The notes under the pieces were generated by a model that was given only the letters and a program-made list of their open reading frames with translations, had not been told where the DNA came from and did not search any database. The position numbers and the translations under genes were made by a program. DNA of 64,000 bases from Niabella sp. (GTDB lineage Bacteria > Bacteroidota > Bacteroidia > Chitinophagales > Chitinophagaceae). The DNA lies in assembly GCA_017744715.1 (NCBI GenBank), contig JAGIAT010000006.1, forward strand, positions 277,670-341,669, in the 5' to 3' direction. Positions 18,042 through 27,043 of this stretch are shown here, piece after piece (position 1 is the stretch's first letter; every line of letters starts with the position of its first letter).

Positions 18042-19952
18042 ATGATGCAAACAATGATGAATAAATACAGGATTGCCCTTTTATTGCTGTTGGGCATTAG
18101 CAGCTTTGGCTGCAAAAAATACCTGGATGTGGTTCCGGATGGCGTGGCCACATTGGACAATGCGTTCAGCAACCGGGCCAATGCGGAAAAATTTCTTTTT
18201 TCCTGTTTTAATATGATGCCCAACCAGAATGATCCTTTTACCTACCCGGGAAACGTGGGCTCCGATGAAATCTGGTGGGATATTGACAACAGCGGTATTC
18301 ATGGCAGAAGCGGATCCCAGATAGCAAGGGGAGGCCAGAATGTGACCGACCCGCTCTGGAATTACTGGGACGGCCGCCGTGACGGTAAAAGCTTGTGGAT
18401 CGGCATCCGGGATTGTAATATTTTCCTGGAGAACATCAACAAGGTATTGGATATTACGGATTACGAACGGTCGCGCTGGATCGCAGAAGTAAAATTTGTA
18501 AAGGCCTACCTGCATTATTTTCTTTTCCAGCTCTATGGACCCATTCCTATTGTAGATGAGAATTTATCGATGGAAGTGGATCCGGCCGAGGCGCGGGTGT
18601 ACCGCGAGCCGGTGGATAAGGTTACCGATTTTATCGTAAATCTTTTGGATGAAGCCAAAGAAGGATTGCCGGAAATGATTGAAGATCCTATCAATGAAAT
18701 GGGACGGCCTACCAAGGTAGCTGCCGCGGCGCTCAAAGCAAAAGTATTGGTTTGGACCGCCAGCCCGCTGCTCAACGGAAACCCGGACTATGCACAGGTT
18801 ACCGATAACCGCGGCACCAGGCTTTTTCCGGCAACGGCAGACCGCAACAAATGGGTGCGGGCGGCGGCCGCCGTCAGGGAAGCGGTGGATATGGCCCATT
18901 CCCTGGGCAACGGGCTTTATCGCTATAAAAATGCATTATTTAATATTCCGGATACCCTGCAATTAAACTTTACTGTAAGAGGCGCCGTAACCGAACGGGC
19001 CACCCTGAATCCTGAAATTCTTTTTGCACCTACTACCTCTGCCAACAGTTTTCAAAACTATTGTACGCCCAATTTTTATGGCGTTCAGATATCCAATGGA
19101 TCGGAGTTATGCGCAACCCTGAAAATTGCCGAGCAGTTCTATACCAATAACGGGGTGCCCATTGATGAAGATCCTTCCTGGAGTTTTGCAGACCGGTATA
19201 GCATGCAAAAAAACACCAATGCAACCCACAGGTATTTTATTGCCAGCAATGAAACTACCGCAAAGCTGAACTATCTCAGGGAACCACGGTTTTATGCCAA
19301 TCTTGCATTTGACCGCGGCCTTTATGATGTACAGGCCCTGCTGGGGGTAACCACCGCTACGGTTAAGAACCGGAGCGGAGAGGCCCAGGGTGTTCAGTAC
19401 AGCGGACAGCACATACCTACCGGCTATTTTATAAAAAAGCTGGTAAGCTTCCGGTCTTCCATTACCGGTACGGGCCTGAGCCCCTACAACTATACCATTC
19501 CCGTAATCAGGCTGGCCGATCTTTACCTGCTTTACGCCGAGGCGCTCAACGAAATAAAGGACGCACCGGATCATGAAGTGTATCAGTGGGTAGATAGCAT
19601 CCGCAACCGTGCCGGCCTCAAAGGGGTAGAAGAGTCGTGGAGCCGTTATTCCTCGGTGCCCACCAAACCCTCAACAAAAGAAGGAATGCGGGAGATCATC
19701 AAAAGAGAACGCATGATTGAGCTGGCCTTTGAAGGGCAGCGGGCCTTTGACCTTCGGCGCTGGAAAGACGCCCAGAAATACCTCAACCAGCCCGTACAGG
19801 GGTGGAACTTCCAGGGGTTGAAAGATGTAGATTACTATGCGGTGACCACCTATTTTAATGGCCGCAACTTTACTTACAGAGACTATCTGTGGCCCATATA
19901 CCAGGTATCGGTCATCCGAAACTCCAACCTGGTGCAAAATCCCGGATGGTAA
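18042..19952 (+). CDS. SusD/RagB-family glycan-binding lipoprotein
   Basis: 636 aa. The lipobox SSFGC puts the acylated Cys at residue 24, followed by the KKYLDVVPDG motif typical of SusD proteins. The body is TPR-like alpha-helical; the C-terminal IIKRERMIELAFEGQRAFDLRRW block is the conserved RagB/SusD signature. It forms the lid of the SusC transporter and captures the glycan at the cell surface. It starts 15 bp after susC and ends 13 bp before the next lipoprotein gene, so all are in one operon. Several in-frame ATGs lie close together at the start (18042, 18045, 18054, 18057). Confidence 0.96.
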   Translation: MMQTMMNKYRIALLLLLGISSFGCKKYLDVVPDGVATLDNAFSNRANAEKFLFSCFNMMPNQNDPFTYPGNVGSDEIWWDIDNSGIHGRSGSQIARGGQNVTDPLWNYWDGRRDGKSLWIGIRDCNIFLENINKVLDITDYERSRWIAEVKFVKAYLHYFLFQLYGPIPIVDENLSMEVDPAEARVYREPVDKVTDFIVNLLDEAKEGLPEMIEDPINEMGRPTKVAAAALKAKVLVWTASPLLNGNPDYAQVTDNRGTRLFPATADRNKWVRAAAAVREAVDMAHSLGNGLYRYKNALFNIPDTLQLNFTVRGAVTERATLNPEILFAPTTSANSFQNYCTPNFYGVQISNGSELCATLKIAEQFYTNNGVPIDEDPSWSFADRYSMQKNTNATHRYFIASNETTAKLNYLREPRFYANLAFDRGLYDVQALLGVTTATVKNRSGEAQGVQYSGQHIPTGYFIKKLVSFRSSITGTGLSPYNYTIPVIRLADLYLLYAEALNEIKDAPDHEVYQWVDSIRNRAGLKGVEESWSRYSSVPTKPSTKEGMREIIKRERMIELAFEGQRAFDLRRWKDAQKYLNQPVQGWNFQGLKDVDYYAVTTYFNGRNFTYRDYLWPIYQVSVIRNSNLVQNPGW

Positions 19953-19965
19953 ATTGCTTATAAAC

Positions 19966-21210
19966 ATGAAACAAATAATTATGTACCGTATAAATTTTCG
20001 GCAGCGCCGGGTTATGGCAAAAATTTCAGCAGGCATCCTGCTCGCTGTTTTGATCTCTGCTTGCAAAAGAGAGCGGATCGGCCAGCCTTCCACCGATGGT
20101 CAGGCGCCTGCTGCCATAACCAGTGCAACGGCAGCGCCCACTCCGGGAGGAGCGGTGATCAGCTATCAGCTGCCCAATGAAACAGACATCTCCTATGTGC
20201 TTTGCGAGTATACCAATGACGAAGGGGTAAAAAAAGTGACCCGTTCTTCCGTTTATCAAAGCTCGGTTAAAGTAGAAGGCCTGGGAACGATGGCCCCCGT
20301 TAATTATTCACTTTACCTGGTAGATCATAGTGAGAACCGGTCACAGGCCTATTCCGGTACGTTTGTGCCCCTTGAACCGGCGTTGCAGACGGTTTTAAAA
20401 ACAATTAAAATAACACCCGACTTCAGCGGTGTACTTTTTAGCTGGATCAATGAAACCAAGGAACTCCTCGGCTTTTTTCTGTACGCGGTCAACGACCAGG
20501 GAAAATGGGAAGAACAAGGACTTTCGTTCTCCAGCAAACCGGATGATGTGCGGGCTTTAAGAGGATTTGATACCACAAGCCGCCGGTTTGGTGTACGCAT
20601 TACAGACCGGTTCGGACACACCACGGATACATTGGTAACAACGGCCGCTCCTTTGTTTGAAAAAATGCTGGATAAGAAGAAATTTACGGATGGATACCTG
20701 GCCGGAGATAATAATACCAATTACAATAACCGGCCGCTTTCCAACGTTTGGGATGGTAAAACAGATGTAATCTGGCATACGATTCCGACCGCCGGATTTA
20801 TCATGCCTGAAACCTTTACCATTGATTTGGGCGTGAGCGCATTGCTGAGCCGGCTGGTATTATGGAACCGGCTGGACTATTCTTATAGTCAACACAACCC
20901 CCGCTTTTTTGAAGTTTGGGGCAGCAATACGCTGAGCCATGCCCGTACAGACGATTATTGGAAAACGGATGCCTGGAAAAGTGAATGGACGCAATTGGGC
21001 GACTTTGAGGAAATTAAACCCTCCGGTTTACCGCTGGGGCAAACAACCAACGAAGACAAAGCCGCGGAAACTGCAGGTTTTGAATTTATACTCAAACCCG
21101 GCGCGGGGAAAATGCGTTACCTCCGCTTTGTGGTAAAGGAAACCTGGGGAAAAACAGCGGCCATTCACTTTGCAGAACTCTCCCTGTTTGGAAATGACGC
21201 CATCAACTAA
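19966..21210 (+). CDS. DUF4959/DUF5000-type PUL lipoprotein (SusE/F position)
   Basis: 414 aa from ATG 19966; ATG 20014 (MAKISAGILLAVLISACK) gives a neater signal peptide. The lipobox is LISAC, Cys 33 from the first start. Beta-rich modules follow: a DUF4959-like Fn3 fold (APAAITSATAAPTPGGAVISY is the usual opening), a middle Ig-like domain (about 150-240) and a C-terminal discoidin-like DUF5000 domain (about 260-410; SNVWDGKTDVIWHT, FTIDLGVSALLSRL). Proteins of this layout directly follow SusD in many Bacteroidota PULs and are presumed surface glycan-binding proteins. Its own substrate is unknown. Confidence 0.88.
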   Translation: MKQIIMYRINFRQRRVMAKISAGILLAVLISACKRERIGQPSTDGQAPAAITSATAAPTPGGAVISYQLPNETDISYVLCEYTNDEGVKKVTRSSVYQSSVKVEGLGTMAPVNYSLYLVDHSENRSQAYSGTFVPLEPALQTVLKTIKITPDFSGVLFSWINETKELLGFFLYAVNDQGKWEEQGLSFSSKPDDVRALRGFDTTSRRFGVRITDRFGHTTDTLVTTAAPLFEKMLDKKKFTDGYLAGDNNTNYNNRPLSNVWDGKTDVIWHTIPTAGFIMPETFTIDLGVSALLSRLVLWNRLDYSYSQHNPRFFEVWGSNTLSHARTDDYWKTDAWKSEWTQLGDFEEIKPSGLPLGQTTNEDKAAETAGFEFILKPGAGKMRYLRFVVKETWGKTAAIHFAELSLFGNDAIN

Positions 21211-21226
21211 ATTAAAACTACAATCG

Positions 21227-21958
21227 ATGATGAATCTGTATAAAAGCCTTTCTCCCCGCCAATGGAAGTGCCCGGGAATGCTGAATGGTTGGATAACGGC
21301 ACTGATGTTGGGTTGCATACTCAGTTCCTGTCATAAAAGTATGTATGATGTAAGCGAGGAGTTTTATTACCGGCCGGAGGGGATTTACCTGGGTGTGGCA
21401 GACTCCGTAAAAGCGGTTCCGGGTTACAACAGGGTAAAGCTTACCTGGCAGGTTAAAGCAGATCCCCGCATCACACAGACCCTGATTTACTGGAATCAGC
21501 GAAAAGACTCCGCTGTTGTACCTATTACGCGGGCTCAGAACGAACGTATTCCTGCGGAGTATATACTGGGTAACCTGAAGGAAGGTGATTACATTTTTGA
21601 ACTGCTCACTCAAAACGGAACAGGGCTGCGTTCCCTGCCCAAACAGGTTTCAGCTTCGGTATACGGAGATATCTACATCAGCAATCTGCGAAACCGGGTA
21701 ATTGCTTCCATTACCAAACAGCCAAACGGAAATATGCTGATTGCATGGAATCCTATTGCCAGTGCAAGTATTCTTTATACGACCGTAACCTATGATTCGG
21801 GAGGTGTATTGCAAGCCGTCCGCGTAGAAAATGCGGATACGCAAACCCTGCTGCAGGGATTGCAATCGGGAAGCAATATCCAGGTAACTACATCGTTTTT
21901 ACCGGCAGGAGCACTGGATACATTGACGGCATCCGCCCAAACCTATAAATTACCATAA
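21227..21958 (+). CDS. DUF4998-type PUL lipoprotein
   Basis: 243 aa from tandem ATGs at 21227/21230; the lipobox CILSSC places the lipid Cys at residue 35, or residue 18 if the start is the ATG of MLNGWITALML. Two Fn3/Ig-like beta domains follow (VKAVPGYNRVKLTWQVKAD; GDYIFELLTQNGTG is the conserved mid-block). DUF4998 proteins sit after SusD and DUF5000 lipoproteins in PULs and are thought to be accessory surface glycan binders. It begins 16 bp after the DUF5000 gene. Confidence 0.85.
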   Translation: MMNLYKSLSPRQWKCPGMLNGWITALMLGCILSSCHKSMYDVSEEFYYRPEGIYLGVADSVKAVPGYNRVKLTWQVKADPRITQTLIYWNQRKDSAVVPITRAQNERIPAEYILGNLKEGDYIFELLTQNGTGLRSLPKQVSASVYGDIYISNLRNRVIASITKQPNGNMLIAWNPIASASILYTTVTYDSGGVLQAVRVENADTQTLLQGLQSGSNIQVTTSFLPAGALDTLTASAQTYKLP

Positions 21959-22119
21959 ACGGTGCCTTATTCCTCTTAAGCGAAAGGGGGGCACACCGGT
22001 TGAAACTCCGGGGCTGATCAAAATGCCTTGCTAATGGCGGATGGTGCCGGTTACGGGCCATACACCGGCCGCGCATGAAAACGGTCATTGAAATCTTTTT
22101 ATTCTTATAACAAAAGAAA

Positions 22120-23475
22120 ATGCGAAAAATTCAGTTATTATTTTTGATCTGCAGCCTGTATTATTTTGATGCATCCGCCCAGGCCTCCGGTTGGAAAAAT
22201 CTTTTTAACGGTAAGGACTTTACCGGCTGGAAGCAGCTGAATGGTAAGGCAACATATACGGTGGAGCATGGAGAAATTGTAGGAACTACTGTGTATGGTC
22301 AGCCCAATTCATTTATGGCAACCGAACAGGATTATGGTGATTTTGTATTAGAGCTGGAATTTAAAGTAGACAGCACGATGAACTCGGGTGTGCAGTTCCG
22401 CAGTGAAAGCAAAGCGGATTACAACAACGGCCGGGTGCATGGCTACCAGTTTGAGATCGATCCGTCATCCCGGGCCTGGTCCGGCGGTATCTATGATGAG
22501 GCCCGGCGCGACTGGCTGTATCCGCTGGATCTGAATCCGGCTGCAAAGAAGGCGTTTCGCCAGGGTCAGTGGAATAAGATCCGGCTGGAATGCATCGGCA
22601 GCAATATACGTACCTGGCTGAACGGGATTCCCTGTGCATACCTGGTAGACGATCTTACACCGAAAGGCTTTATTGCCCTGCAGGTACATGGTATTGGCAA
22701 CAAAAAGGATGAAGGCCGACAGATCCGCTGGCGGAACATCCGCATCCGTACCACGGGGCTGAAACCCGCTCCGCTGGACGGAACCTTTGTAATGAATATG
22801 ATCCCCAATAACCTGTCTGCGGCCGAAAAGAAAAATGGTTTCCGGTTGTTGTTTGATGGTAGCACCACATCCGGCTGGAGAGGTGCTTATAAACCGGCAT
22901 TTCCGTCTAAGGGGTGGACCGTAAACAACGGTGTGTTAACCGTGCAGTCTTCCCAGGGAAAAGAATCTGCAAACGGCGGTGATATTGTATCTCAGAAGGA
23001 ATACAGTGCCTTTATTTTTGAGTTTGATTTTAAACTGACCAGGGGCGCCAACAGCGGTGTTAAGTATTTTGTAACGGAGCAGGAAAAGAACAGCGGTTCT
23101 GCAATAGGGCTGGAGTACCAGATCCTGGATGATGCGGTGCACCCGGATGCGAAACTGGGCCGTGATGGAAACCGGACGCTGTCCTCGCTGTATGACCTCA
23201 TCACCTCCAACCGGGAAAAACGGGCCCGTAAGCCGATCGGTGAATGGAACAAGGGCATGGTGATCGTATATCCCAATAATAAAGTGGAACACTGGCTGAA
23301 CGGCTGGAAAATGGTGGAATATGAAAGAGGCTCCCCTGAGTTCTTAAAACTGGTGGCCATGAGCAAGTACCGGAACTGGCCCAACTTCGGCAGGGCACCC
23401 AAAGGGCATCTGCTGTTGCAGGACCATGGAGATGAAGTGTCTTACCGCTCCTTAAAGATCAAAGAATTAAAATAG
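22120..23475 (+). CDS. Tandem DUF1080 (3-keto-disaccharide hydrolase-type) protein
   Basis: 451 aa, exported (signal peptide ends DASAQ). It carries two DUF1080 concanavalin-like domains: domain 1 at about 25-215 ([27 protein letters not shown]) and domain 2 at about 240-450 ([28 protein letters not shown]). DUF1080 is now named 3-keto-disaccharide hydrolase because some members cleave 3-keto-glycosides; most are single-domain. Here no glucoside 3-dehydrogenase partner lies in the window, so a role in 3-keto-sugar cleavage is only possible; glycan binding is the alternative. It is 161 bp after the DUF4998 gene, on the same strand as the PUL. Confidence 0.9.
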   Translation: MRKIQLLFLICSLYYFDASAQASGWKNLFNGKDFTGWKQLNGKATYTVEHGEIVGTTVYGQPNSFMATEQDYGDFVLELEFKVDSTMNSGVQFRSESKADYNNGRVHGYQFEIDPSSRAWSGGIYDEARRDWLYPLDLNPAAKKAFRQGQWNKIRLECIGSNIRTWLNGIPCAYLVDDLTPKGFIALQVHGIGNKKDEGRQIRWRNIRIRTTGLKPAPLDGTFVMNMIPNNLSAAEKKNGFRLLFDGSTTSGWRGAYKPAFPSKGWTVNNGVLTVQSSQGKESANGGDIVSQKEYSAFIFEFDFKLTRGANSGVKYFVTEQEKNSGSAIGLEYQILDDAVHPDAKLGRDGNRTLSSLYDLITSNREKRARKPIGEWNKGMVIVYPNNKVEHWLNGWKMVEYERGSPEFLKLVAMSKYRNWPNFGRAPKGHLLLQDHGDEVSYRSLKIKELK

Positions 23476-23747
23476 GAGACAATCCGTAATCAGTCGCTGA
23501 AAACCGGCGGCTGTCTTTATCGGAAAAACGGGGCGTGGGTACAGATCAATACAAACGATTTATTCCACACGTTTTCGCACATCGCATCATTAAACGGCCT
23601 GTTCAGTACAAAAGAAGGGCATCGCAAAAAAGACGTTAAAGGCGTTCTGTTTTCAGGAAGCGATAAGGAGGGGGATTAGCAGTACCTGGGATGTATGTAT
23701 CCCGCGGGAACGGCGGTAGAAAGATTCGTTACAAAAGTTGAACCAAT

Positions 23748-25043
23748 ATGATCAGATATCTTTTATTGCTAATGTTAGCAGCAACAACGGGATCCGCTGT
23801 TGCGCAAAAGGGGTATACTCCTTCAAAAGAAAATTTAGCGTACCGGCAGCAGTTCCAGGACAATAAACTGGGCGTGTTTATCCACTGGGGCATTTACAGC
23901 ATGCTGGCAGACGGGGAATGGGCGATGCTGCAAAAAAAGATCCCCTATGAAGAATACAGTAAACTGGCCGCGGGATTTGCGCCCTCAAAATTTAATGCGG
24001 AGGAATGGGTAGCAGCTCTAAAAGCCGGCGGTGCAAAATATATCTGTATTACTTCCCGCCATCATGATGGCTTCTCTATGTTTGGCACCGGCAGTTCGGA
24101 TTATAATATTGTTGATGCCACGCCGTTTAAACGGGATGTGCTGAAAGAGCTGGCAAATGCCTGCCATAAACAAGGCGTAAAGCTTCATTTTTATTATTCC
24201 CTGCTGGATTGGGGCCGGCCCGACTATAATCCAAAGGGAGTGCTTGCTGCAAAATGGACGGGGCCGGAACAACCCGGTTATAATACCTATCACCGGTTTA
24301 TGCTGAGCCAGTTAAAGGAGTTGCTGACCAACTACGGGGAGATCGGAGCAATCTGGTTCGATGGAGCCTGGGATAAAGGAAAGGCCTTCAACTGGAAATT
24401 TGATGAACTCTATACACTTATACACTCCTTGCAACCGGCCTGTTTAATTATCAATAACCACCACTGGGCCGCACTGGAAGGTGAAGATGCACAGGCTTTT
24501 GAACGGGATCTGCCCGGACAGAATACCGCTGGATTTTCACACGGCGTGGAGGTATCGGCACTGCCGCTTGAAACGTGTGAAACGATGAACGGCTCCTGGG
24601 GGTATAAGATCACGGATAATAATTATAAATCGGAAAAAGCCCTGATCCAGTACCTCGTAAAAGCAGCGGGTAACAATGCTAACCTGTTGATGAATGTAGG
24701 CCCCCGTCCCGACGGAACACTTCCGGAAATTGCCGTGCAACGATTCAGCGCCATGGGGCAATGGTTGCAGCAATACGGAGAAAGCATCTATGGCACGCGG
24801 GGAGGACCGGTAGCTGCACATAAATGGGGCGTAACCACAGAAAAAGGTACCCGTCTGTTTGTACATATCCTCGATCTTCAGGACAAGGCGCTGTTCCTTC
24901 CGCTAACGGGTAAAAAAGTGCGGTCTGCCCGGGTATTCATCGATAAAAAACCGGTAAAGTTTATGCAGCAGAAAGAGGGGGTTTTGTTGTTGTTGGAAAA
25001 ACAACCGGATGAAACCGACTATGTAATTGAGCTAAACATTTAA
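23748..25043 (+). CDS. GH29 alpha-L-fucosidase
   Basis: 431 aa, exported (signal peptide ends SAVAQ). It is a compact GH29 TIM barrel with a short C-terminal beta domain. Motifs in order: LGVFIHWGIYS (residues 41-51), TSRHHDGFSMF (about 102-112), LHFYYSLLDWGRPDY (146-160) and the nucleophile D205 in AIWFDGAWDK. It differs clearly from the GH29 at 736-2343 and is about 100 aa shorter, so the two probably serve different linkages. It ends 9 bp before the GH97 start and is cotranscribed with it. Confidence 0.94.
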   Translation: MIRYLLLLMLAATTGSAVAQKGYTPSKENLAYRQQFQDNKLGVFIHWGIYSMLADGEWAMLQKKIPYEEYSKLAAGFAPSKFNAEEWVAALKAGGAKYICITSRHHDGFSMFGTGSSDYNIVDATPFKRDVLKELANACHKQGVKLHFYYSLLDWGRPDYNPKGVLAAKWTGPEQPGYNTYHRFMLSQLKELLTNYGEIGAIWFDGAWDKGKAFNWKFDELYTLIHSLQPACLIINNHHWAALEGEDAQAFERDLPGQNTAGFSHGVEVSALPLETCETMNGSWGYKITDNNYKSEKALIQYLVKAAGNNANLLMNVGPRPDGTLPEIAVQRFSAMGQWLQQYGESIYGTRGGPVAAHKWGVTTEKGTRLFVHILDLQDKALFLPLTGKKVRSARVFIDKKPVKFMQQKEGVLLLLEKQPDETDYVIELNI

Positions 25044-25052
25044 GTGTTTACA

Positions 25053-26906
25053 ATGAGGCGCATCATTCCCTTTCATATAATGTTCACCTGGCCCTTCCTG
25101 CTGGCGGGTCAGTCTGTGCCGCAGCATTTTTCAATGTCTTCTCCTGACCGGAAATTAGCCCTTTCCGTTTGGGAAAATAACGAAGGCCGGGTCTTTTATG
25201 CATTTAAGGCAAATGGATACTTACTCATCGACCGGTCTGAACTGGGACCGGATACCAGCGATAAAGCTCACTGGAAAGCGATCACAAAAAGACAGGTGCG
25301 CCGGTACTGGAATCCTGTATGGGGAAAAAGAAGCAATGTAGAAGATGCGTTTAATGAAGCGGTGATCCAAAAGAAAGGGTACCGCATTACTGTAAGAGCG
25401 TACAATGACGGCATTGCGTTTCGTTACGACGGGGCAACCACTTTAAAAGAACGTACAACATTCCGGTTCCCGGGCAATTTTACGGCCTGGTATTACAATG
25501 GCGAAAACAGGAATATCGGACCGGAGTTACTGGATGATGCGAGTGGTACCCGCTTGCCGGTAATGACCATCAAAGCCGCGGCCGGACAGTATATGGCCAT
25601 TCATGAGGCCAACCTGGTATCCGGTCAGCCCATGGTCTTACATACTGTTAAAGGAAGCCGTGTATTTACCATACAATCCCAGCGTGCAGACGCGTGGCGG
25701 GTAATCTTATACGGCAGCACGCCCGGGAAAATGGTCGACAGTCATTTACTGGAATTGTTAAACCCCGATCCGGAAAAGGACATGGATTTTTCCTGGGTTC
25801 GACCGGGTGTGGCGGTTTGGGATTGGCGTATAAACGGAGCAACGGCCGGTGGATTTCAGTATACGATGTCTTATGCATCCTGGGTAAGAATGGTAGACTT
25901 TGCTGCGGCACATCAGATAAAGCACCTGGTATTAGACGCCGACTGGTATGGCCCGGAATTTAACAAGGAATCGGATCCCCTGAAGGGCGGCAGGGCCGAA
26001 CAGGTACAGGCGTTGATCCGTTATGCCAAACAAAAAGGGGTGGGTGTTTGGCTGTATCTTAACGATGTAGGCGGCCGTCAATATCCGCTCGAGCAAACCA
26101 TCCGGCAATATGGGAATTGGGGTGCCTCCGGCATCAAATATGGTTTTATGCGGGGCAATATGGAGGAAAAAAACGAACGCACCCGGTTGATCACCCGGCT
26201 ATGCGCGGCGCATAAGCTGATGGTGGATTTCCATGATGGGCCGGTGCATCCCTACGGGCAGCTGCGTACCTGGCCCAATGCCGTTACCCGGGAATACTGC
26301 CACGCCCAGCTGGATGCACGCAGGGTTTTTCAACCCGGAACATTTGTGACCGCTGTGTTTGTCAATATGCTGGCCGGCCCGTTGGATATGAATAACGGTG
26401 TAATGGATATGGAGCAAAAAGGAAGGGTGGATAACCCGATGCCTGTACCGGCTACCATTACTGCAGAAGCAGCCCGCACCCTGATTGTTTTTTCCGGCGC
26501 AACCATCATCCCGGATATCCCGGAGCTTTATTTAAAACATCCGCCGCTGCTAAAATTTATCAGCGCGCAGGAAATGCCCTGGAAAGAAAGTAAGACCCTC
26601 TCCGGAGCAATAGGGGAATACATCGTTATGGCACGAAAGTCGGCAAAGGATCAATGGCTGATTGCGGCAGCTACCAATGAACAGGCAAGAACCCTGCGCA
26701 TCCCGCTGGACTGTCTCGAAAAAGGCTGCTATGAGGCCCTTATTATTACCGATGGAAACAACGCCGATTTCCGCACCAATAAAGAAAGCTATACCACTAC
26801 AACAAGGCAGGTGACCCCGAACCAAACGATAGATGTGACGCTGGCTCCCGGCGGCGGAACCTGCATATTGTTACGCAAAACGATCCATTGCAATACGGGG
26901 CATTGA
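25053..26906 (+). CDS. GH97 family glycoside hydrolase
   Basis: 617 aa from ATG 25053; an in-frame GTG lies at 25044. Signal peptide-like N-terminus (ends LLAGQ). The N-terminal beta-sandwich (about 25-265; SSPDRKLALSVWENNEGRVF) is diagnostic of GH97, followed by a TIM barrel (about 275-500; HLVLDADWYG, GVGVWLYLNDVGG, RTWPNAVTREY) and a C-terminal beta domain. GH97 includes inverting alpha-glucosidases (SusB) and retaining alpha-galactosidases. In the strand that carries the Asp nucleophile of retaining members the sequence is GIKYGFM, with Gly364 at the expected position, which fits the inverting type; the MVDFHDGPVHPYG loop is unusual. Specificity is therefore open. Confidence 0.88.
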   Translation: MRRIIPFHIMFTWPFLLAGQSVPQHFSMSSPDRKLALSVWENNEGRVFYAFKANGYLLIDRSELGPDTSDKAHWKAITKRQVRRYWNPVWGKRSNVEDAFNEAVIQKKGYRITVRAYNDGIAFRYDGATTLKERTTFRFPGNFTAWYYNGENRNIGPELLDDASGTRLPVMTIKAAAGQYMAIHEANLVSGQPMVLHTVKGSRVFTIQSQRADAWRVILYGSTPGKMVDSHLLELLNPDPEKDMDFSWVRPGVAVWDWRINGATAGGFQYTMSYASWVRMVDFAAAHQIKHLVLDADWYGPEFNKESDPLKGGRAEQVQALIRYAKQKGVGVWLYLNDVGGRQYPLEQTIRQYGNWGASGIKYGFMRGNMEEKNERTRLITRLCAAHKLMVDFHDGPVHPYGQLRTWPNAVTREYCHAQLDARRVFQPGTFVTAVFVNMLAGPLDMNNGVMDMEQKGRVDNPMPVPATITAEAARTLIVFSGATIIPDIPELYLKHPPLLKFISAQEMPWKESKTLSGAIGEYIVMARKSAKDQWLIAAATNEQARTLRIPLDCLEKGCYEALIITDGNNADFRTNKESYTTTTRQVTPNQTIDVTLAPGGGTCILLRKTIHCNTGH

Positions 26907-27043
26907 CCGGTCAGATGCGTCGGAAATCCGGTTTCCGTTAATACAGGTTGCTGTTTTCTCCGGTATCCTGCTTCTCCTGCCTATACAAAACAGGCATCTG
27001 CACACAACATGCTTTCGCCCGATTCTTAAAAGATACCCTGTAC

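Noticed and set aside
19858..19965. N-terminal extension of the DUF5000 lipoprotein overlapping susD
   Set aside because: It is an out-of-frame reading of the susD 3' end; the lipoprotein signal starts at 19966 or 20014.
26921..26937. CGGAAA-tccgg-TTTCCG hairpin between convergent GH97 and symporter genes, considered as terminator
   Set aside because: Only 6 bp and no T-run on either strand.
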